DNA of 64,000 nt. Origin: Micropterix aruncella. Lineage: Eukaryota; Arthropoda; Insecta; Lepidoptera; Micropterigidae. The translations under genes and the position numbers were made by a program. The notes under the pieces were generated by a model that was given only the letters and a program-made list of their open reading frames with translations, did not search any database and was not told the origin of the DNA. This document shows positions 35,231 through 46,059 of the stretch, one piece after another. How positions within the stretch are numbered: position 1 is the first letter of the stretch; each line of letters begins with the position of its first letter. The stretch covers positions 29,966,985-30,030,984 of the forward strand of contig OX155963.1 of NCBI GenBank assembly GCA_944548615.1. The letters are read 5' to 3'.

Positions 35231-35548
35231 ATATAAAGGTTCTTATAGTTCGTTGTAACTTTGATCGATATTTTATGTGGGGCATTGTATGCGGCCATTG
35301 CAGTGTCCAAACTTCATGCAATGTATGCGGCCATCGATATTTTAGTGTGGGCGCATTGTATTATATCGGCAATATAATTTGTAAACAATAAATTACTGTT
35401 GTAACTCTTAAGTTTTATTCTAATATCGAAAAATTAGCTCCGCGCACCCCCCGCGCGCTCCGCACCCGCTACCGATCAAAAGCCACGCCCCGCGCGAATT
35501 ATAATTATTATTGACTTAGGCACCTCTTACAAATTTATTATTATAAAA

Positions 35549-35591
35549 TAAGTTTGTCCCTCAATGAGAACTGTATAGAGGGACAAACTTA
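35549..35591. repeat. 14-bp perfect hairpin
   Basis: TAAGTTTGTCCCTC (35,549-35,562) and GAGGGACAAACTTA (35,578-35,591) with a 15-base loop, just upstream of the transposase-type gene. A second hairpin, TTTTCGTTGGAA/TTCCAACGAAAA, lies at 35,669-35,694. Confidence 0.8.
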
Positions 35592-35689
35592 ACTTTGCTG
35601 TTGAAAAAGTGGTTTACGATTGATGACGTATTAAAAAAAAACTACTACTAGATCTCGTTCAAACCAATTTTCGTTGGAAGTTTCCAACG

Positions 35690-37360
35690 AAAAAGTTTCG
35701 TTGGATAAATATCAATATTGATGGATTACCAATATTCAAATCATCTAAAAATGAATTTTGGCCAATTCTTTTCAATATAAATGAAATTCAGGTTAAGCCA
35801 ATGATCATCGGTGTATATTACGGAAAAGGGAAACCAGGTCAATTAAACGAGTTTGTATCTCCACTTGTTGAAGATCTTTTAAAAGTGTTACAAAAAGGAA
35901 TAAAAATCGGAGAAAATAAGGTCAATGTTTCCCTAAAATGCTTTATATGCGATTCTCCTGCGAGGTCCTTTGTGAAAGGTAATATACAACTTCAATTAGA
36001 CTTCAAATTTTGAGTGATCGGTTAGAATATACATATTTTTTTGAAGCTATGTTTACTTACCACATTTCAATGAAAGACTGCAAAATCCTTTATTCATTTG
36101 ACTAACCATTTCGTTTTGCTCTATATTACAGGAGTGGCAAATTTCAACTCTCAACACGGTTGCCAAAAATGTACTATTGTCGGAGAGTATTCTCATTTAA
36201 GCCACATGAACTACTACCCAAACAAACAATATCCTCTTAGAACAGATGAACATTTTCGTGAGCAAAAAGATGAATGTCATCACAAAACGGACTCGCTGCT
36301 ATTGAAGCTTCCAATCGATATGATATCATGCTTTCCTGTAGCAGATTCATTACATTTAATCGACTTGGGATTGATGAAGCGCTTACTTACTGGTTGGAGA
36401 GATGGATACTATAAAAATAAAGCACTCAAGTGGCGTGCTAGTACAACTGCAAATATTACAGAACAGTTATTACAAATAAAGCTACCCAAAGAACTGCATC
36501 GAGCTGTAAGAGGCTTGGACTGTTTAAGTCACTGGAAGGGATTAGAGTACAAACACTTCTTGTTGTATTATGGAATTGTCATTTTAAAAAATATTCTTTC
36601 CCCTGAGGTGTACGAGCATTTCCTTTGCTTATTTTGTGCAATTACTATATGTTCAACGGAATTTTACAACATATATCTTCATGTCGCCGAAAAAATGTTA
36701 AATCATTTTGTAGATTTATATAGCAAAATATACGGGGAACATTACATAACCAGTAATGTCCATAACCTAACTCACCTAGTTGATGACGTAAAGATGTTTG
36801 GCAATCTAAATAAATTTAATGCCTACCCATTTGAATCAAAGCTTTATGAAATTAAAAACATGTTAAGGACTGGCTCAAATCCCTTGGCTCAGGTAGCGAG
36901 GCGTTTAGTTGAAAAGCATAGATCGGAAATGAACTCAAAGTTAAATGGGGAGTATCTTTCTTATCCCATTGTAAAAGATATGACTGATAATACGTTTCTT
37001 AAGGATTTTATTAAAGACAAAAATACTATTGTATACAAAAAGCTTATACTAAAAGACTTTTGTCTCGGTAGCAAGAACCATAATAATTATTTTATGACAA
37101 AAAATGATGACATAGTTCATTTTATTGCAGTAGCAAAATACTGCAGTGGCTTTTTAATATGTGGTAAAAAAATAAAACAGCCTGAATCATTTTTTTATAC
37201 ACCAATAAAATCATCTATATTAAACATCTATAAAGTCCAAGAAGAGCTAATGACAGAAGAATATATATTTGAATTAACAGACATAAAATGCAAGTTGGTT
37301 CGAGTAGTATCTAACGATAATATTGTATTCATACCTTTGCTTCATACCCTTAATAAATAA
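35690..37360 (+). CDS. TNP2-like transposase-type gene, 5' part missing
   Basis: Two exons. Exon 1 (from about 35,690 to 35,978) reads INIDGLPIFKSSKNEFWPIL, then VKPMIIGVYYGKGKP and FICDSPARSFVKG. Exon 2 (36,132-37,360) continues GVANFNSQHGCQKC, then DSLHLIDLGLMKRLLTGW and on to LNK and TAA. The 153-bp phase-1 intron has GT at 35,979 and AG at 36,131, and joining restores Gly between FVK and VANF. This arrangement belongs to an insect family of uncharacterised transposon proteins related to TNP2/Transposase_21; the aspartates in ICDSPAR and HLIDLG are candidate catalytic residues (inference). The CxxC pair suggests metal binding. An N-terminal part of the expected protein is not visible: upstream the frame ends at a TGA at 35,624-35,626, so this copy is probably truncated. 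An AATAAA overlaps the stop region. It faces the DUF4806-type gene. Confidence 0.75.
35979..36131 (+). other. Intron of the transposase-type gene
   Basis: Donor AAAG/GTAATA and acceptor TATATTACAG/GAG. Removing it joins two segments of one protein family in frame, which is independent evidence for the splice. Confidence 0.8.
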
Positions 37361-38335
37361 ATGAAATAAAATACTAGTTTTATTTAAGCAATCATTTATT
37401 TAAAAATCCCCGGTTCTACAAAGAATGACAAGAAGTCGGATGCCTACGATACATTTATATTTAATTTGTTTCGTATTTTTTAGAACGCCTTTTAAGCAGT
37501 AGGGGTTTTAAATGCATTTTTATTATTTGACACAGCGGCCTCCTATTCTTGATCGTTTTTATTCTTTATATCTGCATACACTTACAGTGTAGGTAGGTAT
37601 TGCGAAAAGTTATTATAATGAACAAACAAAAGGAATCAAAACATGTTATCAAGAACATTCTTTATGTATTGAATAGCATCTATGAATTGACAAATATTAA
37701 ATTATAATAGAGGCCTTACCAGTTCGGCAGATTTCTCGCTCTCACGTATCAACATTTCTATAGGTGTAAAAGAAAAATCACTGGGTGTAATTTTAATTTT
37801 GGTTAGAATATACTTCCTTAAAAATATCATCACAGATATTTTTGACATATTTTTATTATAATATATTTTAGTTGGACATGAAAACAGTCTCAAACGTCTT
37901 ATCAAAATCTAGTTTTTTAACTGTCTAACAAAAGAATATCTTAATATAAAACAATTACATATTACCTAAATTTATGAAAAGCACATTCATTTAATACATT
38001 TCAAAATAAATAGCGAGTTAGCTGGCGAACTGGTAAAGCGACTTAACTAAATAAGGTAACCCTTATTTAGTTACCTAAATTTACCTTATTTAGTTATCTA
38101 AATTTACCTAAAGTTACCTTAGTTAAAAAAAGGTAAAATTGTATAATATGTTAACCATTAATCTTATGAACTAGTCTTACAGTGGTGAATTAAATTAGTA
38201 ATTTTTTAAAGTCTTTTCATGTATTTGATAGAGTTTCGCCTACTATTTCGCCTTCTTGACTTCCTGAGGATGACCATGCAGCATCCCTGTCTTGCTGAGG
38301 ATAACCAGCATTCCTGTCTTCCTGAGGCTGATAAT
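37361..38335. other. Space between the convergent genes
   Basis: Shared 3' region, AT-rich, with AATAAA signals for the plus gene at 37,355-37,375. A hairpin AACTAAATAAG/CTTATTTAGTT lies at about 38,045-38,072, followed by TTTAGTTA(C/T)CTAAATTTACCT repeated twice. Positions 38,220-38,335 continue the CCTCAGGAAGACAGG-type repeat of the minus gene's 3' end. Confidence 0.5.
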
Positions 38336-38344
38336 TTAAGCGTA

Positions 38345-38530
38345 CCTTTCTTCTTGAGGCTTACCAGCATCGCTGTATTCCTGAGCTAGCCCAGTCTCCC
38401 TGTCTTCCTGAGGCTGCCTAACATCCCTGTTATCTCGAGGTTGTGAAGCTTCCATTTCTTCTAGACACTTTTCAGATATACTCTCTTCTCGGGGCTGTTC
38501 AATCTCCATGTCTTCCTGAGGTGTTTCCGG
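38345..38530 (-). repeat. Degenerate 30-bp coding repeat
   Basis: CCTCAGGAAGACAGGGATGC-type units recur imperfectly (also at 38,240-38,345). On the minus strand they encode QPQEDRDAG-like repeats at the C-terminus of the DUF4806-type protein. Confidence 0.65.
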
Positions 38531-38774
38531 GACCGTGACTGCAACTTCTTCAGTTCTTGCCCGTTTTCTAGAATTAGACTTGGGCGAGCTAGTTACTATA
38601 GGTTTAATTGTCGCCTCAAAGCGTTGTTAAGAATTCTTTTGAAAAAATCGTCACATTGCAGCTGGCTGAAATTTGAATCTGCAGTGCGAATAACAGTTAA
38701 AAATGTAGATCGCACATTCTCAAAGAACTTGAACGGTTTTTTTTCTGTTTTTAGATCATCTCTTGTATTACCCG

Positions 38775-39290
38775 TTGTAGTGGCAAATCCAGCGGTCAGC
38801 GGTTAAACCGATCGAAAATCTGCCACCTTATTTTAGGGTAGCCATAGAACGACAAGGTGCAATTTTGGTGGCACCCAGGGGTGATGTGAACCGGCGTTTT
38901 ACTGCCGATGGCACACCAGGTACTCGTAGAGGCGTGTCTCTCCTCGGCGAGTTGCGATACAAGGTGACCTTAAGCTCTTGTATCGTACGGTCTCCTTTTG
39001 CAGATTCCGCAGCGATCTCTTTTCCTATAAGATCGATCTAGTCTCCACTAGTTTGTAAATCTAGCCGCTCGCATAATTGAGGCATCAAGGTATAAGCTGT
39101 TATTGTCGCTTACCGTTTGAAGAGCAGTACTGTCCTGCGAAGCGTAGATATCGTCGGGGTCGGGTTATAAACTCGGTCCTGTCGAAGTCTGGTCTCGCGA
39201 AGTTCTCTCTTGTGCACTCAATTATAGAAAGTTTTCCGAACACTGACTATTATTTTTGTCTCTACCGCTTGAAGGTTGAATAAAAAACTG
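38775..39290 (+). mobile_element. Possible solo LTR
   Basis: A GC-richer block that interrupts the DUF4806-type gene. It starts TGTAGTGGC, as gypsy LTRs often do, has a TATA-like GGGTTATAAACTC at about 39,160-39,172, and shows AATAAA at about 39,280. No clean right end or target duplication was found, so the class is a guess. Confidence 0.35.
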
Positions 39291-40557
39291 TTTTCTTGTC
39301 ACTTTATAATTCCACTTTCAATGTGGCTCAAATAAATTATAAATTCAATTATTTCTATTTGTTACATTGTAAAAGAATGAAAATTTTAAAACAAAATATG
39401 TTACTTCTTTTTTTTTTTTTGTTATTTTTCTTGCCTCTCGTTTCCATGGTTTCTCTCGTTTCCATGGTTTCTTTAATATACTATGTTAGTGATTCCCTTA
39501 TTCAAAACTGTAGAATACATATATTCACGGCTTTGTTGTGTGCAATGTTTACGGTATTATGAATATTTTAATATTAATATTATTGGTAGTTAATTCTAAA
39601 TACAACTATTTTGCCGAGACACCCGTCCAGGAGCACTCTAAAAATATATCTCTGTTAAAAAAAAAAACCACCATCTTATAGCATAAATTAATGCCCCTCA
39701 CAACGATTCCATCGCAACACAAGATTGACATACAATCAACGTACCTCTTGCGAAATTCTTGGTCTTTGAGTATTTCTTCTATGGTCTTCAGTTCGTCTAT
39801 CGTTTTGATAGGCGGAAACCTTTCAAATAAAGCATTGTCCTTCTCAGTTGCAGAGACGACATGACTGCGTTCTATTTTATCTAGCTTATGAAAGAGCTCC
39901 TTAAAGATAATTTCATGTCTTGCCATCTGCGACAGAACTTTCGTCATATTTTCATTTTGATTTTTTAACAATTCTATAATATTTTTTTGATTTTGAAGAA
40001 TAGTAGCATTTTCATTTTGTGGTGTGATGAGAAACGAATGTTCTAAGTTAGCATCGCCGAGTGAAACATTCTGTCCGATCAAACTGTCACCATTGGATGT
40101 GGAGCTTGGTGGCGGAGGCATATCATGGAGCAGGAGTATATTGTTGAAATCTTGTTTGTGCATCGAGTTCCGCGGAAGACTTGTATTATTGGGAGGTGGT
40201 GGTAACACCACCAAATTATTGAAGTCGTATTGCTGTGGTTTGTTTCTGCTTACTGAATTATGTAAGACAACGGATGATGGCAGTTCAAGGGGCTCATATG
40301 TCGGTGATTCCACGACTTCATCGTCTCCGGTATCTGTCTGCGTTTCCATTTTCTTCTGCTCTTGTATAGCCAATTCGTAGTTTCCAAATACGCGTTTAAC
40401 GACACAAGCATATTTTATCCATGTCGGCTTCGGTTTTGAATATTCCTTCGATGACAAATTGCTGAAAGGTGTTGGTGGCCACCACAATGCCCCATCCATT
40501 CACCACCGACAAGCATATTCTTCCTTCCTCTATCGTCTGCACTATCTTGAAAGGCAT

Positions 40558-42159
40558 CTGCAAGAATAAAAGAAAGTAAATAGACTAACTAGTGAGTAGG
40601 TACTTCCACATGGTAAGTCCAAACTTGTATCACTGTTTTCATTCAGCTGGCGTTTCAATGGTGTATGATATCATGCTATGTTATGCCACCATCCAATCGA
40701 TAATATGCCATTTTAGCAGTATATAATAAATTTCATACCTAGGGTCTGTCGTTCTATGAAATATCAAAAATCGACTTTTTCATGACGTTTTTATAATTTA
40801 ATTTACCTTTGCGTATTTTTGCAATCTAACATTAAACTGATTATTAAGACGAGACAGAGGTTATTTTCTCCATACAAAATCGTCCTACGATTTATGTTTT
40901 CCCAACCACTAAACCTTGACCGATTTTTATGAATGTTTTTTTTTGTAATAAGGACTGCAGTCCAATCTACGTATTTGTATTTTTTTATTTAGCTTAAATA
41001 TACAAGACCAGAGCAATATTTTTTTATTTATCCATGTCATGAATTTCATTAATCTTTTTTAAATACATAATGCTTTCGATATCAAAAAAAAAATATATTC
41101 GACTGTCATTATTAAACAAATTCCTGTACTTTACTTTAAATTAAATTAAAGAGATAGCAGAGTCAAAAATATATACTGGATTCCTACATTTCTCGTGGAT
41201 TTCCCAATCGTTTTGTTTCACGAGACTTCGGCAGAGTCATTATCGTATTGAAAAATAATGGATTTGGGTTTGCTTAATCGGTCGACGCGGAAATATTTGT
41301 CGATTTATTAGCCTGGAATATTACGAAATGTTGTGCCTCCGTAGCGAATTCCCTTATTTGATTGTGAAACATTCATTTTGACTATAAAATTATAATGAGT
41401 ATTGAAAATAGAGGCTAATGACACTTTGAAATAGTGGAATCCTGTGTGGATTGTTACATATTACGTAATGCGAAGTTGCGTTTATTTTCAAAACAGATTT
41501 TCATTCATTTTCTATTTCTACTTCTTTAGCGCAACACCAAAGTTGGAAATCTCATTAAAATTGTAATCAGAGGCATATTTTTGAGGGCACTGATCTACCT
41601 AGAATTGATTGCATGGAAAGTTTGACTATATTTTTTAAATTTCAACTTGAGGCATAGCAATTGGATGATCAACCCAGTTTATTTCCATACGGAAATACTA
41701 CTGCCGAAACCCAAAAAATCTACAATTTTGGAACTAATCTCAAGACAAATCAGAACGATTTGATACATAAAGTATTTTATATGATGTGATGGTTTCTTTC
41801 CGCGTTACAAATGTTATATCTGTGGATTCTAACTTTGTCTCAATAGCGTTTACGTGAAGGGTTCAAAAATGGCGTGGACAAAACTAGTCAGTGTGACAAG
41901 GTAATATAAGTATACAGTCTTTACGGAACCCTATATTTACAATTGGAGTTTGCACATGGCTTGTTTGCTCTGCACCGAAGATATTTGCTAATTATGTCAG
42001 AATACATTTTACGGTAGGTACTTACATATTTTTTCAGCTTACTATACATTCAATAACATAGTATTCATTTTCGGATCTAGTATCGCAGTTTTTTTATAAT
42101 TATAAATGGTGTTTGTTCGAAATTAGGTTTAAAACGGAATAATGTAAAACCTTACTCAC
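40558..42159 (-). other. 5' intron of the DUF4806-type gene
   Basis: Read on the minus strand, a donor GTGAGTAAG begins at 42,159 and the acceptor TTCTTGCAG ends at 40,558, directly before the ATG. The interior is AT-rich with no recognised gene. The intron is inferred from these two sites and from the gene family's usual start. Confidence 0.5.
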
Positions 42160-42300
42160 CCTTTGCAATAAATCCGTTCGTAAGTGAACAGCCTGTAGCA
42201 CTTCACCAAATCACTTTTCACACTTTAACGCCCGCAGCGGGTTTGAATGCGCTCAGAAAGACGACTGACACTGAATGGCCCTAAGGAAGTTGTTTGATTG
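42160..42300 (-). promoter_or_regulatory. Putative promoter and noncoding first exon
   Basis: On the minus strand an initiator-like TCAGTGTCAGTCGTC at about 42,262-42,276 is followed by sequence that ends GATTTATTGCAAAGG/GTGAGT. GC content rises locally. This is a plausible TATA-less insect promoter with a 5' UTR exon of about 110 bp for the DUF4806-type gene. Confidence 0.45.
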
Positions 42301-42479
42301 AGCAATATGGCTTATCGCAAACTAATGTGCCATTAAACAGGGCCAGTTGGAATATCCAAAAACTAATTAGGCCGAACTCTTACCTGAAGGCCCTGATTTA
42401 TCATTTAAATATACCAGTTACTCTTCGTTCAGCATATTGAAATTCCTTTTGAGCATTTTCAAGTCCAAAAGGTCTCGCG

Positions 42480-43335
42480 CCGGGGCTTGTTTGTCATAAA
42501 TTAGTTAAATCCCAAACTATCAGGTTCTCGTACAAAGTCCGCCATTTTTAGGTATTTCGAAGCCTAATTTCTTTCAAATATAATTGCATTTCTTTATTAA
42601 AACAAGGATTGAATTACCTTTCGGTGTGACACATTTGTAGTTGGAAAATAGTTCAAAGCGTTTCACCTTTTTTTACATATAATTTGAAAATAACATCAAT
42701 AGTTTATAATACCTAAATAATATTAAATAATGTTATTTAGAGGGCCCGTGTATTTTATAGAGGTATTGTGGTCTGTTTCATCAATAAACTAACACTCGCA
42801 ATGTAACTGGCATAACACAACAGGCAATATCAGCATATCATTTATTACCTATCTCTAACAAATTGTCTACGAAATAATAAATCGGTATCCTTCATTTTGT
42901 TATCTCATCGTTGGACAAAGCGCATGTAACTATACTCAGAACCAAACCAAAACTAAATTGGCTTAACCAAGCCCAAATTTGTATTTTCGTAATCTCTTAT
43001 GAGCTTTTTCAAAACCTAACCCTGACTAAAAAGATTATTTCAATGCCAAATCCAGGCTAATTCAAGGCTTATATGTTAGTCCTGAATTAGCCGTTGCAAG
43101 GCCTTACAGGTTCTGAGAAGGTTAAAATTAGGTTTTGGTATTTGCTATTTGCTCCTGAGATCTTAAAGCCAGAACGTTATGAGGAGGTTCTGTAGGTCGG
43201 GCCCTTTTAGGCTACAGAACGTTATAATAAGGTTATTTTAACGTTGTCATAACTAGTCGCCCAGAACCTCACGTTGTCCTGGAAAGGTTCTAGAACCTGA
43301 TCAAGACCTTTTTAGAACCTCAAATGTTACTTGGG
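42480..43335. promoter_or_regulatory. Right subterminal repeat region
   Basis: GGTTCT or AGAACC occurs at least ten times, including GGTTCTGAGAAGGTT, CCAGAACGTTATGAGGAGGT and GGTTCTAGAACC, ending in the 14-bp terminal repeat. Denser than the left end. Confidence 0.6.
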
Positions 43336-43955
43336 GTATTCAGTCGCAAGAACGATTTCAGAATTTAGAATAGTTTTATTGATTGAACAGAGGCCGACCT
43401 GGACACAGAAGTGTACTGGGGGTACAGATGTACCGGACCTTGGACTTTAGAGGGTCCGATCCATGACCTCATCAATACTGTATTGGTTTATAATGTTAAA
43501 TTACCCGCTAACGTCAGTACGCAACCGACAGCAACACTTTGGAATAGAAGATATTGCAGACTGATCTTGGAAACCAAAAATAATAATGTCGATGCAAACC
43601 AGACTTTTAGACGTCGATGCAAACCAGATAAACTTCAAGAGATTAAGAGCAGTCATCAACATATGTATGGAATAGTTGTTTAATAATCGATTGGTTTCAT
43701 AAAAGTTATTACAAATTTTATTTATAATTTAAATTATGACTATATAGTTTATTATTAACTGAAAGATATGTGTATTTAATTATCTATTTACTTCAATGTT
43801 TTATTTTTTATACTTATATATTTACATATTTTATTTTTATGCATATTTATATTTAATTCAATGTTTTTTTCCATTTTCGCTTTTTTTCTTTTTGTTTAAA
43901 CTACTTTTTTTTCTTTTGATTATGTTTTCTTTTTAAACTAGTATTTGTTTAATAT
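43336..43955. other. Interior of the outer structure, no secure gene
   Basis: A 90-codon plus frame at 43,411-43,683 has no known motif. Beyond 43,690 the sequence is AT-rich. Confidence 0.35.
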
Positions 43956-44101
43956 GTCTGCCCTAGAACAAGTGTTCATACTTAGTTGGGCGACATGGGA
44001 CCGATCTTCACTATAAGCGTGACACAACTTGCTGTGGGTTTTAGTGCAGTGTAGATATTAAATATAATTTGTTACGCTTGTCGCTTATTATGTGCATTGC
44101 T

Positions 44102-44133
<32 letters not shown>

Positions 44134-44134
44134 A
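43956..44134 (+). mobile_element. LINE-like 3' end with (AAAT)n tail
   Basis: Ends TGTGCATTGCTTTAAATAAATAAA in eight or so AAAT units, the kind of tail left by insect non-LTR retrotransposons. Only the 3' untranslated end is present. A similar tail lies at 58,395-58,420. Confidence 0.5.
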
Positions 44135-44149
44135 TGATCAAAATGGTTA

Positions 44150-44705
44150 CGAAATCGTTATCTTACGAAATCGTTATAATACAAAGTCGGGTTTGTTCGA
44201 ACACGTATAACTCGAGAACGGCTAAACCGATTTTCATGGTTTTTTATTTGTTTTATTTGTCTCCGTCCCGATTACCAGAATAACTATTAAAAACATTAGA
44301 AAATTGACGAAAAAATAAAATAAAATAAAAAACATTTTCCCATACAAAATGTTCATGAGTTTCGTAACTGTCAAACATTTATTGTTCACCCCCTCGATAC
44401 GGTAAACTCTTCCCTCAAATTAAAGAACGTATTCAAATAAAGGTTTCGAATCGACAACATAAATAACCACAATATTCAGATAATGGCGTATTTAATATTT
44501 TAAAAATGTAGAATAATGTCAGTAATGAAAATGGATTGACGTATATGTATATTGGTTGTCAAATATTTATGCGTGCGTTCAGAAATTTATTTTTTATAAA
44601 CAGGAAAATATATCAAACTACTTAAAATCATAAATTAAGTTCAGTTAATCTGTAACACGACATTTATTGACTGTTAGGCGGTACGAAGTTCGCCGGGTCA
44701 GCTAG
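44150..44705 (+). mobile_element. Helitron-like element, 3' end clear
   Basis: The 3' end has a hairpin GGCG/CGCC (44,678-44,694) and GGGTCAGCTAG followed by T, matching the other Helitron ends here. The segment ACTCGAGAACGGCTAAACCG is also typical of these elements. The 5' end is not recognisable; it starts soon after the (AAAT)n tail. Confidence 0.6.
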
Positions 44706-45502
44706 TAGTAAAATAAAACAAAACCAACAAAATAATAATTAGGAAATCAAAATAAACATTAAATAATAGAAGTAATCGAACATAATTATAAAATAAATCC
44801 AAATACAAAATATTACGTAATAAAAAAAATATTCACTGTTGTATACGTACAAGTAATTTATATTGTCAGAGATGTGAGGGTGTGTAAATTATGAATGTAT
44901 AAATGCATTGCTATTTTTAAAATGTCATGAGAATATATTAATCTTCCGTTCTTCTTTTAGTAATTAGCCTCTGGATGAGGCATTTTTGAGAACCACCTTT
45001 GTCAGTCCTGAAAATCGAAACGTTTTCCTAAAATATTAATTACTCTCGAAGCAAAGTAATGATAATTGTGTTGTCCAAATGGTGTAGATCTCCTAGGCAC
45101 TATATATTGTGTACCGATCTTGAGTTCTTAGCAGGGAACAATTTCTCTGCTCGCGCGACTGAAGTTTAAAGCAGTTTTTAAATAATTCCTAAAACACATC
45201 CAGTCGGGGGCCTAAAACCATAAACTTCTAAAGCATACATAAAACGTGGGCCCCTAAATAAAACTGAAATCGTTACAGTTTGTCGAGACAAAGACCTCAC
45301 TCTCTCGATGGGTTTTGCCTTTGCCGTGGCATTTCGTACTGCAAACCACTCGCCAGCCGCGGGTTTGCGACTAATTCAATTGCTCGCTCCAGGGGTCGCC
45401 AACAGATAATTGCTTAGTGTGGACCCGACCCAGTGCTTTCTGCACAAATTCACGAACAAACGGAAACGCTGATATTTATCAAACTAGACGCCACAAGGTG
45501 TA
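44706..45502. other. Non-coding interior of the outer structure
   Basis: AT-rich, then a GC-richer stretch at 45,280-45,480; no gene recognised. Confidence 0.35.
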
Positions 45503-46059
45503 CTCGGTATAACGTGACTATAAATATTCTAAAAAATAAATAGGCTATTTACTTACCTATTAAGGTAGAATTTTAGGAAATTTTTGTAAATACTTGTAAT
45601 TAAACAAACTCGGAAAACGAACAATCATACAACCCTAATAACATATTTGTTACCTCTAGGAACTAGTCGTTAAATAAGAGAATTTACTTAGTTATTGGAA
45701 ATACATATTTAAAATATTACTGTTATCATCAGTCGGCACTACAGCATCAACAAACAAGAATGATTTTTTTAAAAATATTGTTAAGGAAACAAACAGCTTT
45801 TACAAAATATTGGGTACAAAATTATTAAATTTCAAAGATAATGCTAATAACTTGTTAACAGTTTGTTTAAACACTTAACAGTTGATTACATCAATTAGGA
45901 TGTAACTCTTGTCGAAACCAATTGAAATTATTAGCGATTTTATCGCGTTAACTTTCCTTTATTCGCGGCAAAGAATAAGCCCCCAATTTAGATATCATAT
46001 CCTGAATCAAAAGGGTAACAACGACAAAAAATCACTTCTGAGATAATCGCATTTAAAGG
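45503..46059 (-). repeat. Right arm of the 13.5-kb inverted-repeat structure
   Basis: Uninterrupted 557-bp inverted partner of 32,603-33,824. Flanks show no shared direct duplication that I can see (left CACTAAAT, right TTATTGAA). Confidence 0.85.

Larger units (their letters stand above)
38336..40557 (-). pseudogene. DUF4806-type gene, frameshifted and interrupted
   Basis: It starts at ATG 40,557 straight after an acceptor (TTTTATTCTTGCAG): MPFKIVQTIEEGRICLSVVN, a start typical of DUF4806 proteins. Near 40,495 the frame slips by one base, and the second frame carries ALWWPPTPFSNL, WIKYACVVKRVFGNYELAIQ, a Pro/Asn-rich linker, a coiled-coil-like Gln/Asn stretch, and FPPIKTIDELKTIEEILKDQ with EFRKRYV and LECSWTGVS, the DUF4806 core. 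A GC-rich insertion (38,775-39,290) separates this from the likely C-terminal part at 38,600-38,770: KKPFKFFENVRSTFLTVIRT, QLQCDDFFKRILNNA. After another frameshift comes a Lys/Arg-rich stretch (SRKRARTEE) and QPQEDR-type repeats to TAA at 38,336. DUF4806 has no established function; here it accompanies a transposase-type gene inside one element. Confidence 0.65.
34446..43335. mobile_element. 8.9-kb EnSpm/CACTA-like transposon
   Basis: The ends are a perfect 14-bp inverted repeat: CCCAAGTAACATTT at 34,446-34,459 and AAATGTTACTTGGG at 43,322-43,335. GT at 34,444-34,445 and 43,336-43,337 fits a 2-bp target duplication. The first 450 bp and last 850 bp are dense in GGTTCT/AGAACC motifs in both orientations, including the palindrome GGTTCTAGAACC near the right end; such subterminal repeats are a hallmark of EnSpm/CACTA elements. 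Inside are two convergent genes, a TNP2-like transposase-type gene (+) and a DUF4806-type gene (-), plus a GC-rich LTR-like insertion at 38,775-39,290. Both genes look damaged, so the copy is probably inactive. Confidence 0.75.

Noticed and set aside
39296..39562. 88-codon Leu/Phe-rich plus frame
   Set aside because: Low-complexity T-rich tract inside the transposon; no conserved features.
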